A stretch of 64,000 bases of DNA from assembly GCF_900178525.1 (NCBI RefSeq), contig NZ_FXDJ01000008.1:253001-317000 (forward strand), written 5' to 3'. The stretch comes from Massilibacteroides vaginae. Lineage in GTDB: Bacteria > Bacteroidota > Bacteroidia > Bacteroidales > Tannerellaceae. Of the stretch, positions 1 to 8,586 are shown one piece after another. The first letter of the stretch is position 1. The number at the start of each line of letters is the position of its first letter. The translations under genes were made by a program, and so were the position numbers. The notes under the pieces are model-generated. The model ran no database searches, was not told the origin of the DNA, and saw nothing but the letters and a program-made list of their open reading frames with translations.

Positions 1-199
1 ACAGGAAATCAACCGCAAGGCTACATTGGTATTGGCGGTAAGTTTGTCGCTGGGATTAGGAGTTGAATTAATGCCGGGTATTTTGGATACTGCCCCCGAG
101 TTTGTGAAAGGGCTTTTTGCTTCCGGCATTACAACAGGCGGACTGGCTGCTATCCTTGCAAATATTTTTATACAGGTTAAAGAAGATAAAGTAGCATAA
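1..199 (+). CDS. NCS2 family nucleobase (uracil/xanthine) permease, C-terminal fragment
   Basis: The window opens inside a gene. Reading from base 2, 65 codons are open to a TAA at 197-199. The peptide is hydrophobic, with two membrane-like stretches and a glycine-rich [18 protein letters not shown] end, which resembles the last helices of NCS2 nucleobase permeases of the UraA/xanthine type. The family takes up uracil or xanthine across the inner membrane with protons or sodium. The gene sits 10 bases before xpt on the same strand, so the pair would import and then phosphoribosylate xanthine or guanine. The missing N-terminus prevents a firm substrate call. The family assignment rests mostly on the neighbour and on the look of the tail. 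Confidence 0.7.
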   Translation, partial: QEINRKATLVLAVSLSLGLGVELMPGILDTAPEFVKGLFASGITTGGLAAILANIFIQVKEDKVA

Positions 200-209
200 A
201 AACACAAAT

Positions 210-776
210 ATGGAATTACTTAAACGACGCATTGAGCAAGATGGTAAATGTTATGAAGGCGGAATTCTTAAGGTAGATAGCTTCATTAACCATCAAATGG
301 ACCCGCGGCTAATGTACCACATTGCTGAAGAGTTTGTAAAGAGATTCGAAGGTGTAAAGATTAATAAAATAGTAACCATTGAGGCAAGTGGAATAGCTCC
401 TGCTATTTTAGTAGGGTATGTTATGAATCTGCCGGTTGTATTTGTGAAGAAAAAGCAACCTAAAACAATGGAAAATATGCTTACCACTACGATTCATTCT
501 TTCACGAAAGATCGTGATTACACCGTGTGTATAAGTAATAATTTTCTTCAACCGGAAGATCATATTCTTTTTGTTGATGACTTCCTGGCTTATGGCAATG
601 CTGCTCTTGGTATGATAGATCTTGTGCAGCAATCAGGTGCTACTCTTGCCGGTATGGGCTTTATCATCGAAAAAGCGTTTCAGGATGGCGGTAAAATTTT
701 AAGAGAAAAAGGTGTAAGGGTTGAAAGTCTGGCAATCATTGATGATTTATCCGACTGCAAAATCGTTATTCGCTGA
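210..776 (+). CDS. xpt: Xanthine phosphoribosyltransferase
   Basis: This 188-residue cytosolic enzyme is expected to convert xanthine (and less well guanine) plus PRPP to the nucleotide in purine salvage. The type I PRTase PRPP loop is clear at residues 121-131 ([11 protein letters not shown]), with the two acidic residues at 123-124. An EASGIAPA segment at 58-65 corresponds to the pyrophosphate-side loop. Length matches bacterial Xpt (about 190). It follows the permease fragment by 10 bases and is probably cotranscribed with it. I saw no purine riboswitch directly upstream, but the true operon leader lies outside the window. Confidence 0.93.
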   Translation: MELLKRRIEQDGKCYEGGILKVDSFINHQMDPRLMYHIAEEFVKRFEGVKINKIVTIEASGIAPAILVGYVMNLPVVFVKKKQPKTMENMLTTTIHSFTKDRDYTVCISNNFLQPEDHILFVDDFLAYGNAALGMIDLVQQSGATLAGMGFIIEKAFQDGGKILREKGVRVESLAIIDDLSDCKIVIR

Positions 777-808
777 ACATTGTAACTCTTAAAATAGTAT
801 ATCTTTAG

Positions 809-816
809 TATATTTG
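809..816 (+). promoter_or_regulatory. -7 promoter box TATATTTG
   Basis: Matches the Bacteroidetes -7 consensus TAnnTTTG, 28 bases before ATG 844. A possible TTG start at 814 lies inside this box, so 844 is the better start. Confidence 0.7.
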
Positions 817-843
817 TATCTTACTTTAAATAAGATACGGATT

Positions 844-2691
844 ATGAAAAGAGTACTTATCCTTTCATTTATTGCTTGCCTTTCTCTAACGGCAAGTGCT
901 TTAGACGATCAGACAAAAAACGCTCCTCGTCTGATAGTAAGGGCTGATGATATTGCTTCTTCCCGAGCAGCTAATATTGCATGTATGCAGACTGCTTTGG
1001 ATGGTATTACTACTTCCATAGAGGTTATGGTGGTTTGTCCTTGGTTTCCCGAAGCTGCCAAATTATTAAATGATAACCCTACGATTGACGTAGGGTTGCA
1101 TCTCACCATTACAAGTGAATGGGAGAATATTAAGTGGCGTCCGCTAACTAACTGTCCCAGCCTGACCGATGCGAACGGATATTTCTATCCTATGATATCG
1201 CCTAACGCTTCTTATCCGGGACAATCTATCACAGAAAACAAATGGGAGCTAAAGGAAATAGAACAAGAATTTCGTGCGCAGATAGAGTTGGCTTTAAAAA
1301 ACATTCCTCAAATCAGCCATCTCTCCGGCCACATGGGATCCATGTCTTTTGATCCTAAAGTTTCAGAAATGGTTGCGCGTCTTGCTGATGAATATAATCT
1401 GACTACGGTAGATCGCAAAGAATCAATGAATCAGTATCAGGTAGAGTTTGTGGGATACACAGGGTCAAATAAAACATACGAAGATAAAGAAAAGAGCTTT
1501 CTGGCCACTTTAGAGAAGTTGCAATCAGGGAAAACATACATTTTTATTGATCACCCGGCGTTGGACAATGAAGAAATGCAGACTGTAGGTCATATTGGCT
1601 ACGAATGGGTAGCCAAAGATCGTCAGGGGGTGACCGATCTGTTTACTTCCGATAAAATTAAAAACACGATTAAAGAAAAAGGCATTCAATTGGTCACTTA
1701 TAATGAAGTAACAAAGGCTTTGCCAAGAACTACTCCGGAAGCAGAGAAGGTTTCGTTGAAGAATATTCAGAATTATCTGGCTGATGTTAAAAAGCACAAG
1801 CAGGATCTGCATAGCTTAATGATCGTTCGTCATGGAAAGGTTGTATACGAGGAATGGTTTGGAGATAACGCGGCTAACAAACCTCATATTCTAAATTCTG
1901 TAAGTAAAACATTTACAGCTACAGCTATTGGTTTTGCCGTTCAGGAGAAATTAATAACTGTTGATGACGTTTTGATAGATTACTTCCCGGATTACCTGCC
2001 GGCCGAAGTATCCGAAAACATGAAAGCGGTTAAGATCAAAGATCTGCTGACTATGTCTGTCGGACACGATAAAGATCCGACAAGTGCTTTTTTTGAACAA
2101 AAAGTATCGGTTGAATGGGAGCGATTTTTCCTTGCTACTCCCGTTGTGCATAAACCGGGAACGAGATTTGTTTATAATAGTATTGCCACCTATATGCTAT
2201 CTGCTATAATTCAAAAAGTGACAGGTCAGACAGTAGAAGAGTACCTCTACCCTCGCCTTTTCCGCCCTTTAGGTATTGTCGGAACCAAATGGGGAAAGAG
2301 CCCTTCAGGTGTAAACTTCGGAGGATGGGGCTTATATATTAAAACAGAAGATATGGCTAAGATGGGGCAATTTATGCTGCAAAAGGGTATGTGGAATGGA
2401 AAACAATTGCTTTCTGAAGCCTGGTTTGACGAAGCTACCACAGCTCATATTCAGCAACCTCCTATCTTGACAAAGGAAGGAAAAGAAGTAAAAGATAGTG
2501 ATTGGACTCAAGGTTATGGTTATCAGATTTGGCGTTGTCGGCATAATGCTTACCGTGCAGATGGGGCCAATGGGCAATTCATCATCGTTATTCCCGAAAA
2601 AGATGCTGTTATAGTAGCAACAGCAAATATAGATGATATGCAAGCCGAAATCAATTTAATTTGGAAGCACTTATTGAAAGGGTTTAAATAA
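844..2691 (+). CDS. Fusion: ChbG/YdjC-type carbohydrate deacetylase + beta-lactamase-fold serine hydrolase
   Basis: A 615-residue secreted protein with a signal peptide (about 1-20) and two enzymatic halves. The first (about 25-300) has YdjC/ChbG landmarks: an ADD metal-site pair at 34-36, a VGLHLT segment and an HLSGHMGS segment. This family removes acetyl groups from N-acetylated sugars such as diacetylchitobiose. The second (about 320-600) resembles class C beta-lactamase/PBP-like hydrolases: SVSK at 352-355 supplies the Ser-x-x-Lys pair and Tyr444 in YNS the Tyr motif. The join is continuous with no frame break. ATG 844 is preferred because the TTG at 814 falls in the promoter box. It could act on cell-wall or chitin-type amino sugars, but that is inference. 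It is convergent with the next gene over a shared terminator. Confidence 0.85.
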   Translation: MKRVLILSFIACLSLTASALDDQTKNAPRLIVRADDIASSRAANIACMQTALDGITTSIEVMVVCPWFPEAAKLLNDNPTIDVGLHLTITSEWENIKWRPLTNCPSLTDANGYFYPMISPNASYPGQSITENKWELKEIEQEFRAQIELALKNIPQISHLSGHMGSMSFDPKVSEMVARLADEYNLTTVDRKESMNQYQVEFVGYTGSNKTYEDKEKSFLATLEKLQSGKTYIFIDHPALDNEEMQTVGHIGYEWVAKDRQGVTDLFTSDKIKNTIKEKGIQLVTYNEVTKALPRTTPEAEKVSLKNIQNYLADVKKHKQDLHSLMIVRHGKVVYEEWFGDNAANKPHILNSVSKTFTATAIGFAVQEKLITVDDVLIDYFPDYLPAEVSENMKAVKIKDLLTMSVGHDKDPTSAFFEQKVSVEWERFFLATPVVHKPGTRFVYNSIATYMLSAIIQKVTGQTVEEYLYPRLFRPLGIVGTKWGKSPSGVNFGGWGLYIKTEDMAKMGQFMLQKGMWNGKQLLSEAWFDEATTAHIQQPPILTKEGKEVKDSDWTQGYGYQIWRCRHNAYRADGANGQFIIVIPEKDAVIVATANIDDMQAEINLIWKHLLKGFK

Positions 2692-2722
2692 AAAAAGAGG
2701 GTTTTTCAACCCTCTTTTTTTA
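2692..2722. terminator. Bidirectional Rho-independent terminator
   Basis: Perfect stem AAAAAGAGGGTT / AACCCTCTTTTT with a four-base loop and T-runs on both strands. It lies between the convergent fusion gene (+) and the isomerase gene (-) and can serve both. Confidence 0.9.
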
Positions 2723-2742
2723 TTTATAATAGATTATACTGA

Positions 2743-3624
2743 TTAATATACATATTCAGCTTTATTCAAAAAGTCATAACTTTCTTGTACGCTGGCAACA
2801 GGATCGTTGTTTGTATATTGTTCTACTTCAACATACCAATCCTTAACGTTGTTAGCCTTCATTTGTTCGAAGATAGGTTGGAAATTCATTTCTCCACTTG
2901 CTCCGATTTCTTTTTCGTCTTTAATATGGATTGTTTTGAATTGGCTTGCGCGAGATTTCAAATAAGCAACCGGATCTTGTCCACCTTTCATTACCCAATA
3001 AACGTCCATCTGGAAGAATACGTGGTTAGGACTAACATTGTCTAACAAATAATCATAAATCACATGATCTTCAACCTTACGGAATTCGAAGTCGTGATTG
3101 TGATATCCGAAAGCAATACTTGCAGCAGCAGTCTTATAACCTACAGTATTGAAATAGTCGCAATACATTTTCAGGTCGTCCAATGTTGTTTGGTCATTAA
3201 CCGGCATCCATGGTTGAACCATATATTTAACACCTAATTCATTGTGAGCTTCAATAGCCTGATCCCACCATGACATTACTTCCGCCTCTTTTTCTTTCGT
3301 AAAGGCCTGTCCTAAGTGAGCACTTGTACATTTCATTCCAAGGTCATTAACTATTTTCTTGAACTCTGCCGGAGCTAAACCATAGATTTTACCATTATCG
3401 TATCCTGCGGTTTCAAGGTTTTTATAACCCATTTTAGCTACAGTTTCAAGAACAGCTTGAATACCTGATTCTTTCACCATGTCTCTCAATGAATATAATT
3501 GAAGACCAACAAATTTAGCAGATCCTGAGGCATTACCTGCACATGATGATAATAACTGAGGTGCAACAAGTCCACCTGCCAACATAAGAGAAGCACTTTT
3601 CAAAAAGTCACGTCTGTTTTGCAT
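2743..3624 (-). CDS. Tat-exported sugar phosphate isomerase/epimerase-like TIM barrel protein
   Basis: 293 residues. The N-terminus carries a twin-arginine signal (Arg4-Arg5 in RRDFLK, then a hydrophobic stretch) followed by LLSSCAG, a plausible lipobox, so it is exported and perhaps lipid-anchored. The rest fits the xylose-isomerase-like TIM barrel (AP endonuclease 2 superfamily), with LQLYSLRD near the start and YHNHDFEF around 172-180. That histidine-rich strand typically binds a divalent metal. Such exported proteins are common in Bacteroidetes and are usually named sugar phosphate isomerase/epimerase, but substrates are seldom known and a periplasmic sugar phosphate is not implied. Single gene with its own -7 box at 3658-3665. 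ATG 3624 fits that promoter. Confidence 0.88.
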   Translation of the reverse strand: MQNRRDFLKSASLMLAGGLVAPQLLSSCAGNASGSAKFVGLQLYSLRDMVKESGIQAVLETVAKMGYKNLETAGYDNGKIYGLAPAEFKKIVNDLGMKCTSAHLGQAFTKEKEAEVMSWWDQAIEAHNELGVKYMVQPWMPVNDQTTLDDLKMYCDYFNTVGYKTAAASIAFGYHNHDFEFRKVEDHVIYDYLLDNVSPNHVFFQMDVYWVMKGGQDPVAYLKSRASQFKTIHIKDEKEIGASGEMNFQPIFEQMKANNVKDWYVEVEQYTNNDPVASVQESYDFLNKAEYVY

Positions 3625-3657
3625 AGTATTGTTAAATTAAAAAATTATTCATTCGGG

Positions 3658-3665
3658 CAAAAATA
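3658..3665 (-). promoter_or_regulatory. -7 promoter box TATTTTTG
   Basis: On the minus strand this reads TATTTTTG, about 33 bases before the isomerase-like ATG. Confidence 0.65.
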
Positions 3666-3748
3666 TAACTATATTTTCTGTTTTTCACCTTTTTCAATAG
3701 AATTCTTTATAACATACAAATATAGTATCCTTTTCTCACCTATTCAAA

Positions 3749-4957
3749 TCATATTGTCGCTTTCAGACTTCTAATTATCTGATAACGATAAATAATGCAG
3801 GCAGAAATAAAGTAAACGCCTGCTTGTATCCATAGCATACGATATTCATCAGCAACTTCATTGAGGCTTGCACCGGAGGTATTGATCCGGATAAAACCTT
3901 GTACTCCCGGGGTAGACGGAAAAAAACAACCCAATGCTCTCCAGAATTCGGGGATAGCTTCTTTTGGCCAGGATACACCTGATATAAACAGCAGGATAAC
4001 GGAAGTAAATACAAATACCAGCATAGGCGATTCACGGGAAGTCATAAAGCCGGAAAGGGTCATCGCAAAAAAGATCGATGCTGCGAGGAAAGGCAAAAGA
4101 AATAGCAGAATTACACCCGGGTTACCTATTTGCGGGAAAGCAAACAACCTGGGAACAACGGTAATTACCCAAATACATACAACGGCATACAATACCATGT
4201 ATGACAATGATTTCCCCAAAACAATTCGTAGCGTACCTTTAAAATGCCTATTCGATGGAACCAACGTGTGTAACTTGTTCTTCTCACGGGCCGTACCTCC
4301 CAACATGCCAATTCCCAATAACAGTGTTTGTTGTATCACTAATATTAATATTGCAGGTACCAGAAAACTGGCAAACCCCATCTGACTATTATATAAAGCT
4401 ATGGATTCATAGGGAACCGGATCAATCTTTATCATTTCTGCTTGTTGTGAAACAGCCGGATGTAGTTCGGATACATACTCTTTCCCCAGATCAAAAGAGA
4501 CTTCCGTTGCAGCCAGTAGAAATGCCTTATAGAAGAGTAAGCTGCTCATATCGGCAAACAACGAAATTTTGGTTTGTCTACCCGAATTAAGGTCTTTACT
4601 AAACGTGGATGGGAAATACAGGATCCCGTATGCTTTTTTTTCGTCCAGCATTTGTTTCGCCTCATTCATATCTTTGCACACACTAACGACGTGTACATCG
4701 GGAGTTGCATTTACTCTTCTTGTAAATTCACGACTTAAATAAGTGTCAGAATCATCTACAACAACCATTTTAGCTTCGTGTACCACCTCGTTATTATAGA
4801 TCAGTGCATACACTAACGGATAGGCAAAAGGAACTAAAAAAAAGAAAACAATCACGCCGCTGTCTTTAAATATATTTTTCAGTTCTTCTTTCCAGATATA
4901 GAAAACATCTACTATACCTTCCTTTATCCTATTACTTAAACGATATCCGTTGCCCAT
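3749..4957 (-). CDS. ABC-2 type transporter permease (second of pair)
   Basis: 402 residues. One membrane helix near the N-terminus (about 33-53) is followed by a large extracytoplasmic domain of about 140 residues and five to six helices in the C-terminal half (about 195-400). This is the layout of ABC-2 permeases of the YhhJ/DrrB kind that work with HlyD adaptors in drug or cell-envelope export. It is the last gene of the operon, 13 bases after its paralogue. No ATPase gene is present in the operon, although ABC-2 permeases need one, so it must be supplied elsewhere or the system works differently. Confidence 0.88.
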   Translation of the reverse strand: MGNGYRLSNRIKEGIVDVFYIWKEELKNIFKDSGVIVFFFLVPFAYPLVYALIYNNEVVHEAKMVVVDDSDTYLSREFTRRVNATPDVHVVSVCKDMNEAKQMLDEKKAYGILYFPSTFSKDLNSGRQTKISLFADMSSLLFYKAFLLAATEVSFDLGKEYVSELHPAVSQQAEMIKIDPVPYESIALYNSQMGFASFLVPAILILVIQQTLLLGIGMLGGTAREKNKLHTLVPSNRHFKGTLRIVLGKSLSYMVLYAVVCIWVITVVPRLFAFPQIGNPGVILLFLLPFLAASIFFAMTLSGFMTSRESPMLVFVFTSVILLFISGVSWPKEAIPEFWRALGCFFPSTPGVQGFIRINTSGASLNEVADEYRMLWIQAGVYFISACIIYRYQIIRSLKATI

Positions 4958-4970
4958 TGTCTGTCTTTTT

Positions 4971-6149
4971 TTAAGGAATGTATTTCATGTAAAGCAATGC
5001 TTTTTTGAGCGTCTTTCCGATTAGGAAAGGAAGGATCAGGAAAGCAAGTAACCACAGATATTCACCCAAAGAATAATATAAGTCACGTCCATTCAAAGCC
5101 TGATCTATATAAATCAGAAAATAATGCCGTAATGGAAACAAATCGGATAAAGCCTGCAAGCTGGGGTGCATTGCCAGTACCGGAAAGGAAAATCCTACTA
5201 TTGAGAAGGAGATCATGCCAAAGAGGCTGGCAAAACTAAGTCCTAAACGCAAAGTAGGCAATACACCTATCATAAATATACCAACTGCCTGCGAAGCAAT
5301 AACCAACAAAAACATGGCTGTCAGCATTGGTAACCAGCCGGATTGGAGGGGAAAGGAATTAAATCCGTACAAAACAGCACACATCATGAATCCCACTATT
5401 GTAAATATCACCGTATGAGGCAATAATTTACCTAACAACGATTTAAATAAACATCCTCTACCCATTTGCAACCATTCTACGGCAGTATCGTGCTTTATTT
5501 CTATGCCAATACAATAGACTGTCATCAGAAAGATCATCAATTGTAATATGCCGGGCAAAATTGTATTATTTAAATAAACGGAATAGTTCAGCCAAGGGTT
5601 TCCTAACGCATGGGTATCTATACTTATCGGTTGTAGCTGTCCCATGATCTGAGCAGTCGGCTTTCCTTGTGCAACTCCGGTCTGTAATCCCACGGAAGCA
5701 CCTGCAAGAACCGAGATTGTTTTCATATCCCGGAAAAGCAATGAAGCCGCGATCAGATAGGTTCCGTTGGTATAGAAAGACAACTTCGGTTGCTTGCCTG
5801 AAGCAGCTTCAACCGAAAATCCTTCGGGAATATAATAAATTCCATATACTTCTCCCCTTTGCATCGCAATTCGAGCCTCAGAAAAAGAATTCAGATGTTG
5901 AACAATTTCAGTTTGCGAAAAGGCATCTAACTGACGGGTTAAATTACGTGAGGTAGATGTTCGATCCAGATCAACAACCGCAACAGGTAGATCAGTAGGT
6001 AGTCCGCTATGCATTAGTGAAAGAAAAAACACAACACTAATCAGCGGAGCAAGCAGCATGCATACAAGATAAAGTCGATTTGCCAACAGTCGTTTTACTT
6101 CTCTTGCAGCAATTGCACGGACACCATATTTCGGTTGCCCGGAATTCAT
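4971..6149 (-). CDS. ABC-2 type transporter permease (first of pair)
   Basis: 392 residues with the same architecture as the downstream paralogue: an N-terminal helix (about 26-45), a periplasmic domain containing the family-typical VAVVDLDRTSTSR segment, then a C-terminal block of about five helices. Its start overlaps the end of the HlyD-like gene by 4 bases (ATGA), which indicates translational coupling. Together the two permeases would form a heterodimeric inner-membrane channel feeding the HlyD adaptor and TolC. Substrate unknown. Confidence 0.88.
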   Translation of the reverse strand: MNSGQPKYGVRAIAAREVKRLLANRLYLVCMLLAPLISVVFFLSLMHSGLPTDLPVAVVDLDRTSTSRNLTRQLDAFSQTEIVQHLNSFSEARIAMQRGEVYGIYYIPEGFSVEAASGKQPKLSFYTNGTYLIAASLLFRDMKTISVLAGASVGLQTGVAQGKPTAQIMGQLQPISIDTHALGNPWLNYSVYLNNTILPGILQLMIFLMTVYCIGIEIKHDTAVEWLQMGRGCLFKSLLGKLLPHTVIFTIVGFMMCAVLYGFNSFPLQSGWLPMLTAMFLLVIASQAVGIFMIGVLPTLRLGLSFASLFGMISFSIVGFSFPVLAMHPSLQALSDLFPLRHYFLIYIDQALNGRDLYYSLGEYLWLLAFLILPFLIGKTLKKALLYMKYIP

Positions 6150-7159
6150 AATAATTTATTTCCTTTTTTCTTCAGAATAACAGACATACCCGGACGAAGT
6201 CCTTCTACAGTCTGATTCGGGCGAGCACGCACCTCAAATGTTTTCACATCGTATTGTCCGGTGGTTTTAGTTGCTTTCCAGGCCGCATAGGTTCCCATAT
6301 CTTTCATATAATAGACCGTCATAGCTACTACCTGATCACCTAATGCCGGAATAAAAGCATTTATTTCGCCGCCTATTTTGATTTCCGGCAACATATCTTC
6401 GCGTACGCTAAAAGTTACCCACATGTCATTCATATCTACAATATTCATAATCGGTGCTCCGGAGCCTACCAACTCTCCTACCTCAGGAAAACGTTCTACA
6501 ACTTCTCCATCAATGGGAGATAACAACACAGATTCACTTACGTAGGCTTCTACTTCAGCTACAGCTCCTTCGGCACGTTCCAGAGTTGCTGCCGCAGCGG
6601 CTTTGTCTTCACGTCTGGCACCTTCACGCGCTAATTCATATTGTGACGCAGCAGCTTTGGCTGTAGCTTCGGCGGCTTTATAGTTTGCTTCAGCTTCGTC
6701 TTTTTTCTGGGCAGACATAACCCCTTTTTCAAACAAACGAAACACCCGTTCATACGATTTCTTTGCGATATCAAGTCCGGCTTGTGCTTTTTGGCTCATT
6801 TCATAAGCAGCCGCTATTTCCTGAGTCCGGGCTCCGGCTAACGCTTTATCTTTTTGGGCGGAAGCCGCGGAGTGCAAAGCTTCTGCCTGACGTAGTTTGG
6901 CCTGCACTTCCGGAGTGTCCAGAAAAACCAATGTGTCTCCGTATTTTACCCGATCGCCTTCTGCCGCGCGGTAAGCTGCTATTCGTCCGGCTAATTTACC
7001 GGATACCCGCACTTGTGTAGCTTCGGCCTGCCCCATGATCACATCGTCAGACGGTGTTAAAAGAAAAAAGCCGGCAAGTGCTACCAATCCGATTACAACC
7101 AGTACAGTAATAAATGCCAGCATCATATTGCTCATCGAAAACTTTTTTGCTTCGCTCAT
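6146..7159 (-). CDS. HlyD-family periplasmic adaptor of an ABC exporter
   Basis: 337 residues. A single membrane anchor (about 14-34) is followed by a split lipoyl-like domain (about 45-85, including LVFLDTPEVQAKL), a long alanine-rich alpha-hairpin (about 85-205) and the second lipoyl half with SPIDGEVVERFPEVGELV around 213-230. The C-terminal beta domain ends in GLRPGMSVILKKKG. This is the classic membrane-fusion protein order, linking inner-membrane permeases to a TolC channel. It lies 20 bases after the TolC gene and overlaps the first permease. Related to YhiI/YbhG-type adaptors. Confidence 0.92.
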   Translation of the reverse strand: MSEAKKFSMSNMMLAFITVLVVIGLVALAGFFLLTPSDDVIMGQAEATQVRVSGKLAGRIAAYRAAEGDRVKYGDTLVFLDTPEVQAKLRQAEALHSAASAQKDKALAGARTQEIAAAYEMSQKAQAGLDIAKKSYERVFRLFEKGVMSAQKKDEAEANYKAAEATAKAAASQYELAREGARREDKAAAAATLERAEGAVAEVEAYVSESVLLSPIDGEVVERFPEVGELVGSGAPIMNIVDMNDMWVTFSVREDMLPEIKIGGEINAFIPALGDQVVAMTVYYMKDMGTYAAWKATKTTGQYDVKTFEVRARPNQTVEGLRPGMSVILKKKGNKLL

Positions 7160-7179
7160 ATTCTGTTGCTTTATTTTTT

Positions 7180-8523
7180 TTACTTTTCTACGTTTAATTT
7201 GCCCATTGACTTCATCAGGTATACTTTAGTTAGTTTCACCTCGATTTGCGCGTCTATCAGATCTGATCCGGCCGACATCCATGCGGTTTGCGCTTCCATC
7301 AGGTTCAAAGTGGGAATTACTCCTTCATTAAATCCGAGATCGGCATGACGAAGATTTTCATCCGCGCGTTCTTTATTTCTCATTGACGCAGTCAGCTTTT
7401 TGTTTGCCTCGTTCAATTTATAAATGGATTGATTAACCTCAAGTTCAATTTTTTCTCTCGCATTTTCCAGTTCTAATCGTTTAATTGTGGTTTCCGCTCT
7501 TGCCGCGTTGCGCTTATGCGTTCCTTCCCACCAACCGGATAAGGGAACCTTCAATGCAACTCCTACATTAAACATACCTCCGAACTCATTCTTAAATCCA
7601 TTAAAAGAATTGGGATTTGTGACCAAATAATTTGCCATCAACGCCACATTCGGCAACATATCGGCCATTACGATAGCCTCTTTCTTTTTGTATATACGAG
7701 TGGCGAGGTCTAAGCTTTTTAATTCCAAACGATTCAGAAACGCTTCATTCACATTGCCTTCCTGAAAAGCGTCATTCATAGGCAGATCAACTAATGTTTC
7801 ATCATTCAAGGCAAGCTGTTCGTGCATAGGTAGTCCACATAGCTGGGCCAACAGCATACGCGACAAGGCAAGTCCGTTGTCTACTTTCGTTTGCGCCATT
7901 TCAGCTTCATTCAAACGAACCTTTACCGAAAGCCCGTCTGCCTTCGTAGCCACTCCCTCATTGATCATTTCAGTCACATCCGAATCCATTTTTTGCAGTA
8001 AAGTCACGTAAGAATCTGCCAATTTCTTCTTGTTAACTAAAGAAATAACTTGCCAATACGTTTCATCTGTTTTGTAAATTACCTCTTGCAGTTTCAGATT
8101 GTTCATGGATTCTGCCAATTCCTCAGCATATTTGGCTATCTGATTATAAGAAACTATTTTTCCACCCATAAAGACCGGCTGTACCAAAGAAACACCGGCA
8201 ACCCATACATTTTCAATATCCAGACGCGTAGCTTCTTTAACCTGTGGAGGAATTAAGGCGGAGATATCACCTAAATGTGTATAATCTACCAAATTTATAT
8301 CTTTTTCGTTCCAAAGATAAGTACCCGTGGCAGATAACTGGGGAAAGTATTTGGTGAACGCGGCTTTTTTTTCAGAAGATGAAGTTTTAACACGCTCACC
8401 TGCAATTTGTAACTCCTTATTATTTTGAACAGCCAGCCGTCTGCACTCCTCGAGACTAAGCTTTTGTTGCCCACTCAATGAAAAGGCTATCATTGAGATT
8501 GATAACAGAAATAGTAATTTCAT
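7180..8523 (-). CDS. TolC-family outer membrane efflux protein
   Basis: 447 residues with a signal peptide (about 1-19, ending near SLSGQQ). It shows two related halves rich in long helices, as expected for outer membrane factors: LSLEECRRLAVQNNKELQIAGERV at the start and a repeated pattern with PLSGWWEGTHKRNAARAE and FNEGVIPTLNLMEAQ in the second half. It would form the outer-membrane exit duct for the adjacent HlyD adaptor and ABC-2 permeases. It lies 63 bases after the coiled-coil membrane protein gene and 20 bases before the adaptor gene, in one apparent operon. Confidence 0.92.
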   Translation of the reverse strand: MKLLFLLSISMIAFSLSGQQKLSLEECRRLAVQNNKELQIAGERVKTSSSEKKAAFTKYFPQLSATGTYLWNEKDINLVDYTHLGDISALIPPQVKEATRLDIENVWVAGVSLVQPVFMGGKIVSYNQIAKYAEELAESMNNLKLQEVIYKTDETYWQVISLVNKKKLADSYVTLLQKMDSDVTEMINEGVATKADGLSVKVRLNEAEMAQTKVDNGLALSRMLLAQLCGLPMHEQLALNDETLVDLPMNDAFQEGNVNEAFLNRLELKSLDLATRIYKKKEAIVMADMLPNVALMANYLVTNPNSFNGFKNEFGGMFNVGVALKVPLSGWWEGTHKRNAARAETTIKRLELENAREKIELEVNQSIYKLNEANKKLTASMRNKERADENLRHADLGFNEGVIPTLNLMEAQTAWMSAGSDLIDAQIEVKLTKVYLMKSMGKLNVEK

Positions 8524-8586
8524 ATTTTATCTCTTTTAAGAAAATTGATAAAAAAGAAGAAGAAAAAGAAACAGAAAAATACGTCT

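Noticed and set aside
3861-4385. Open frame of 174 codons on the plus strand inside the ABC-2 permease gene
   Set aside because: Antisense shadow of a clear membrane protein; its peptide has no recognisable motif.
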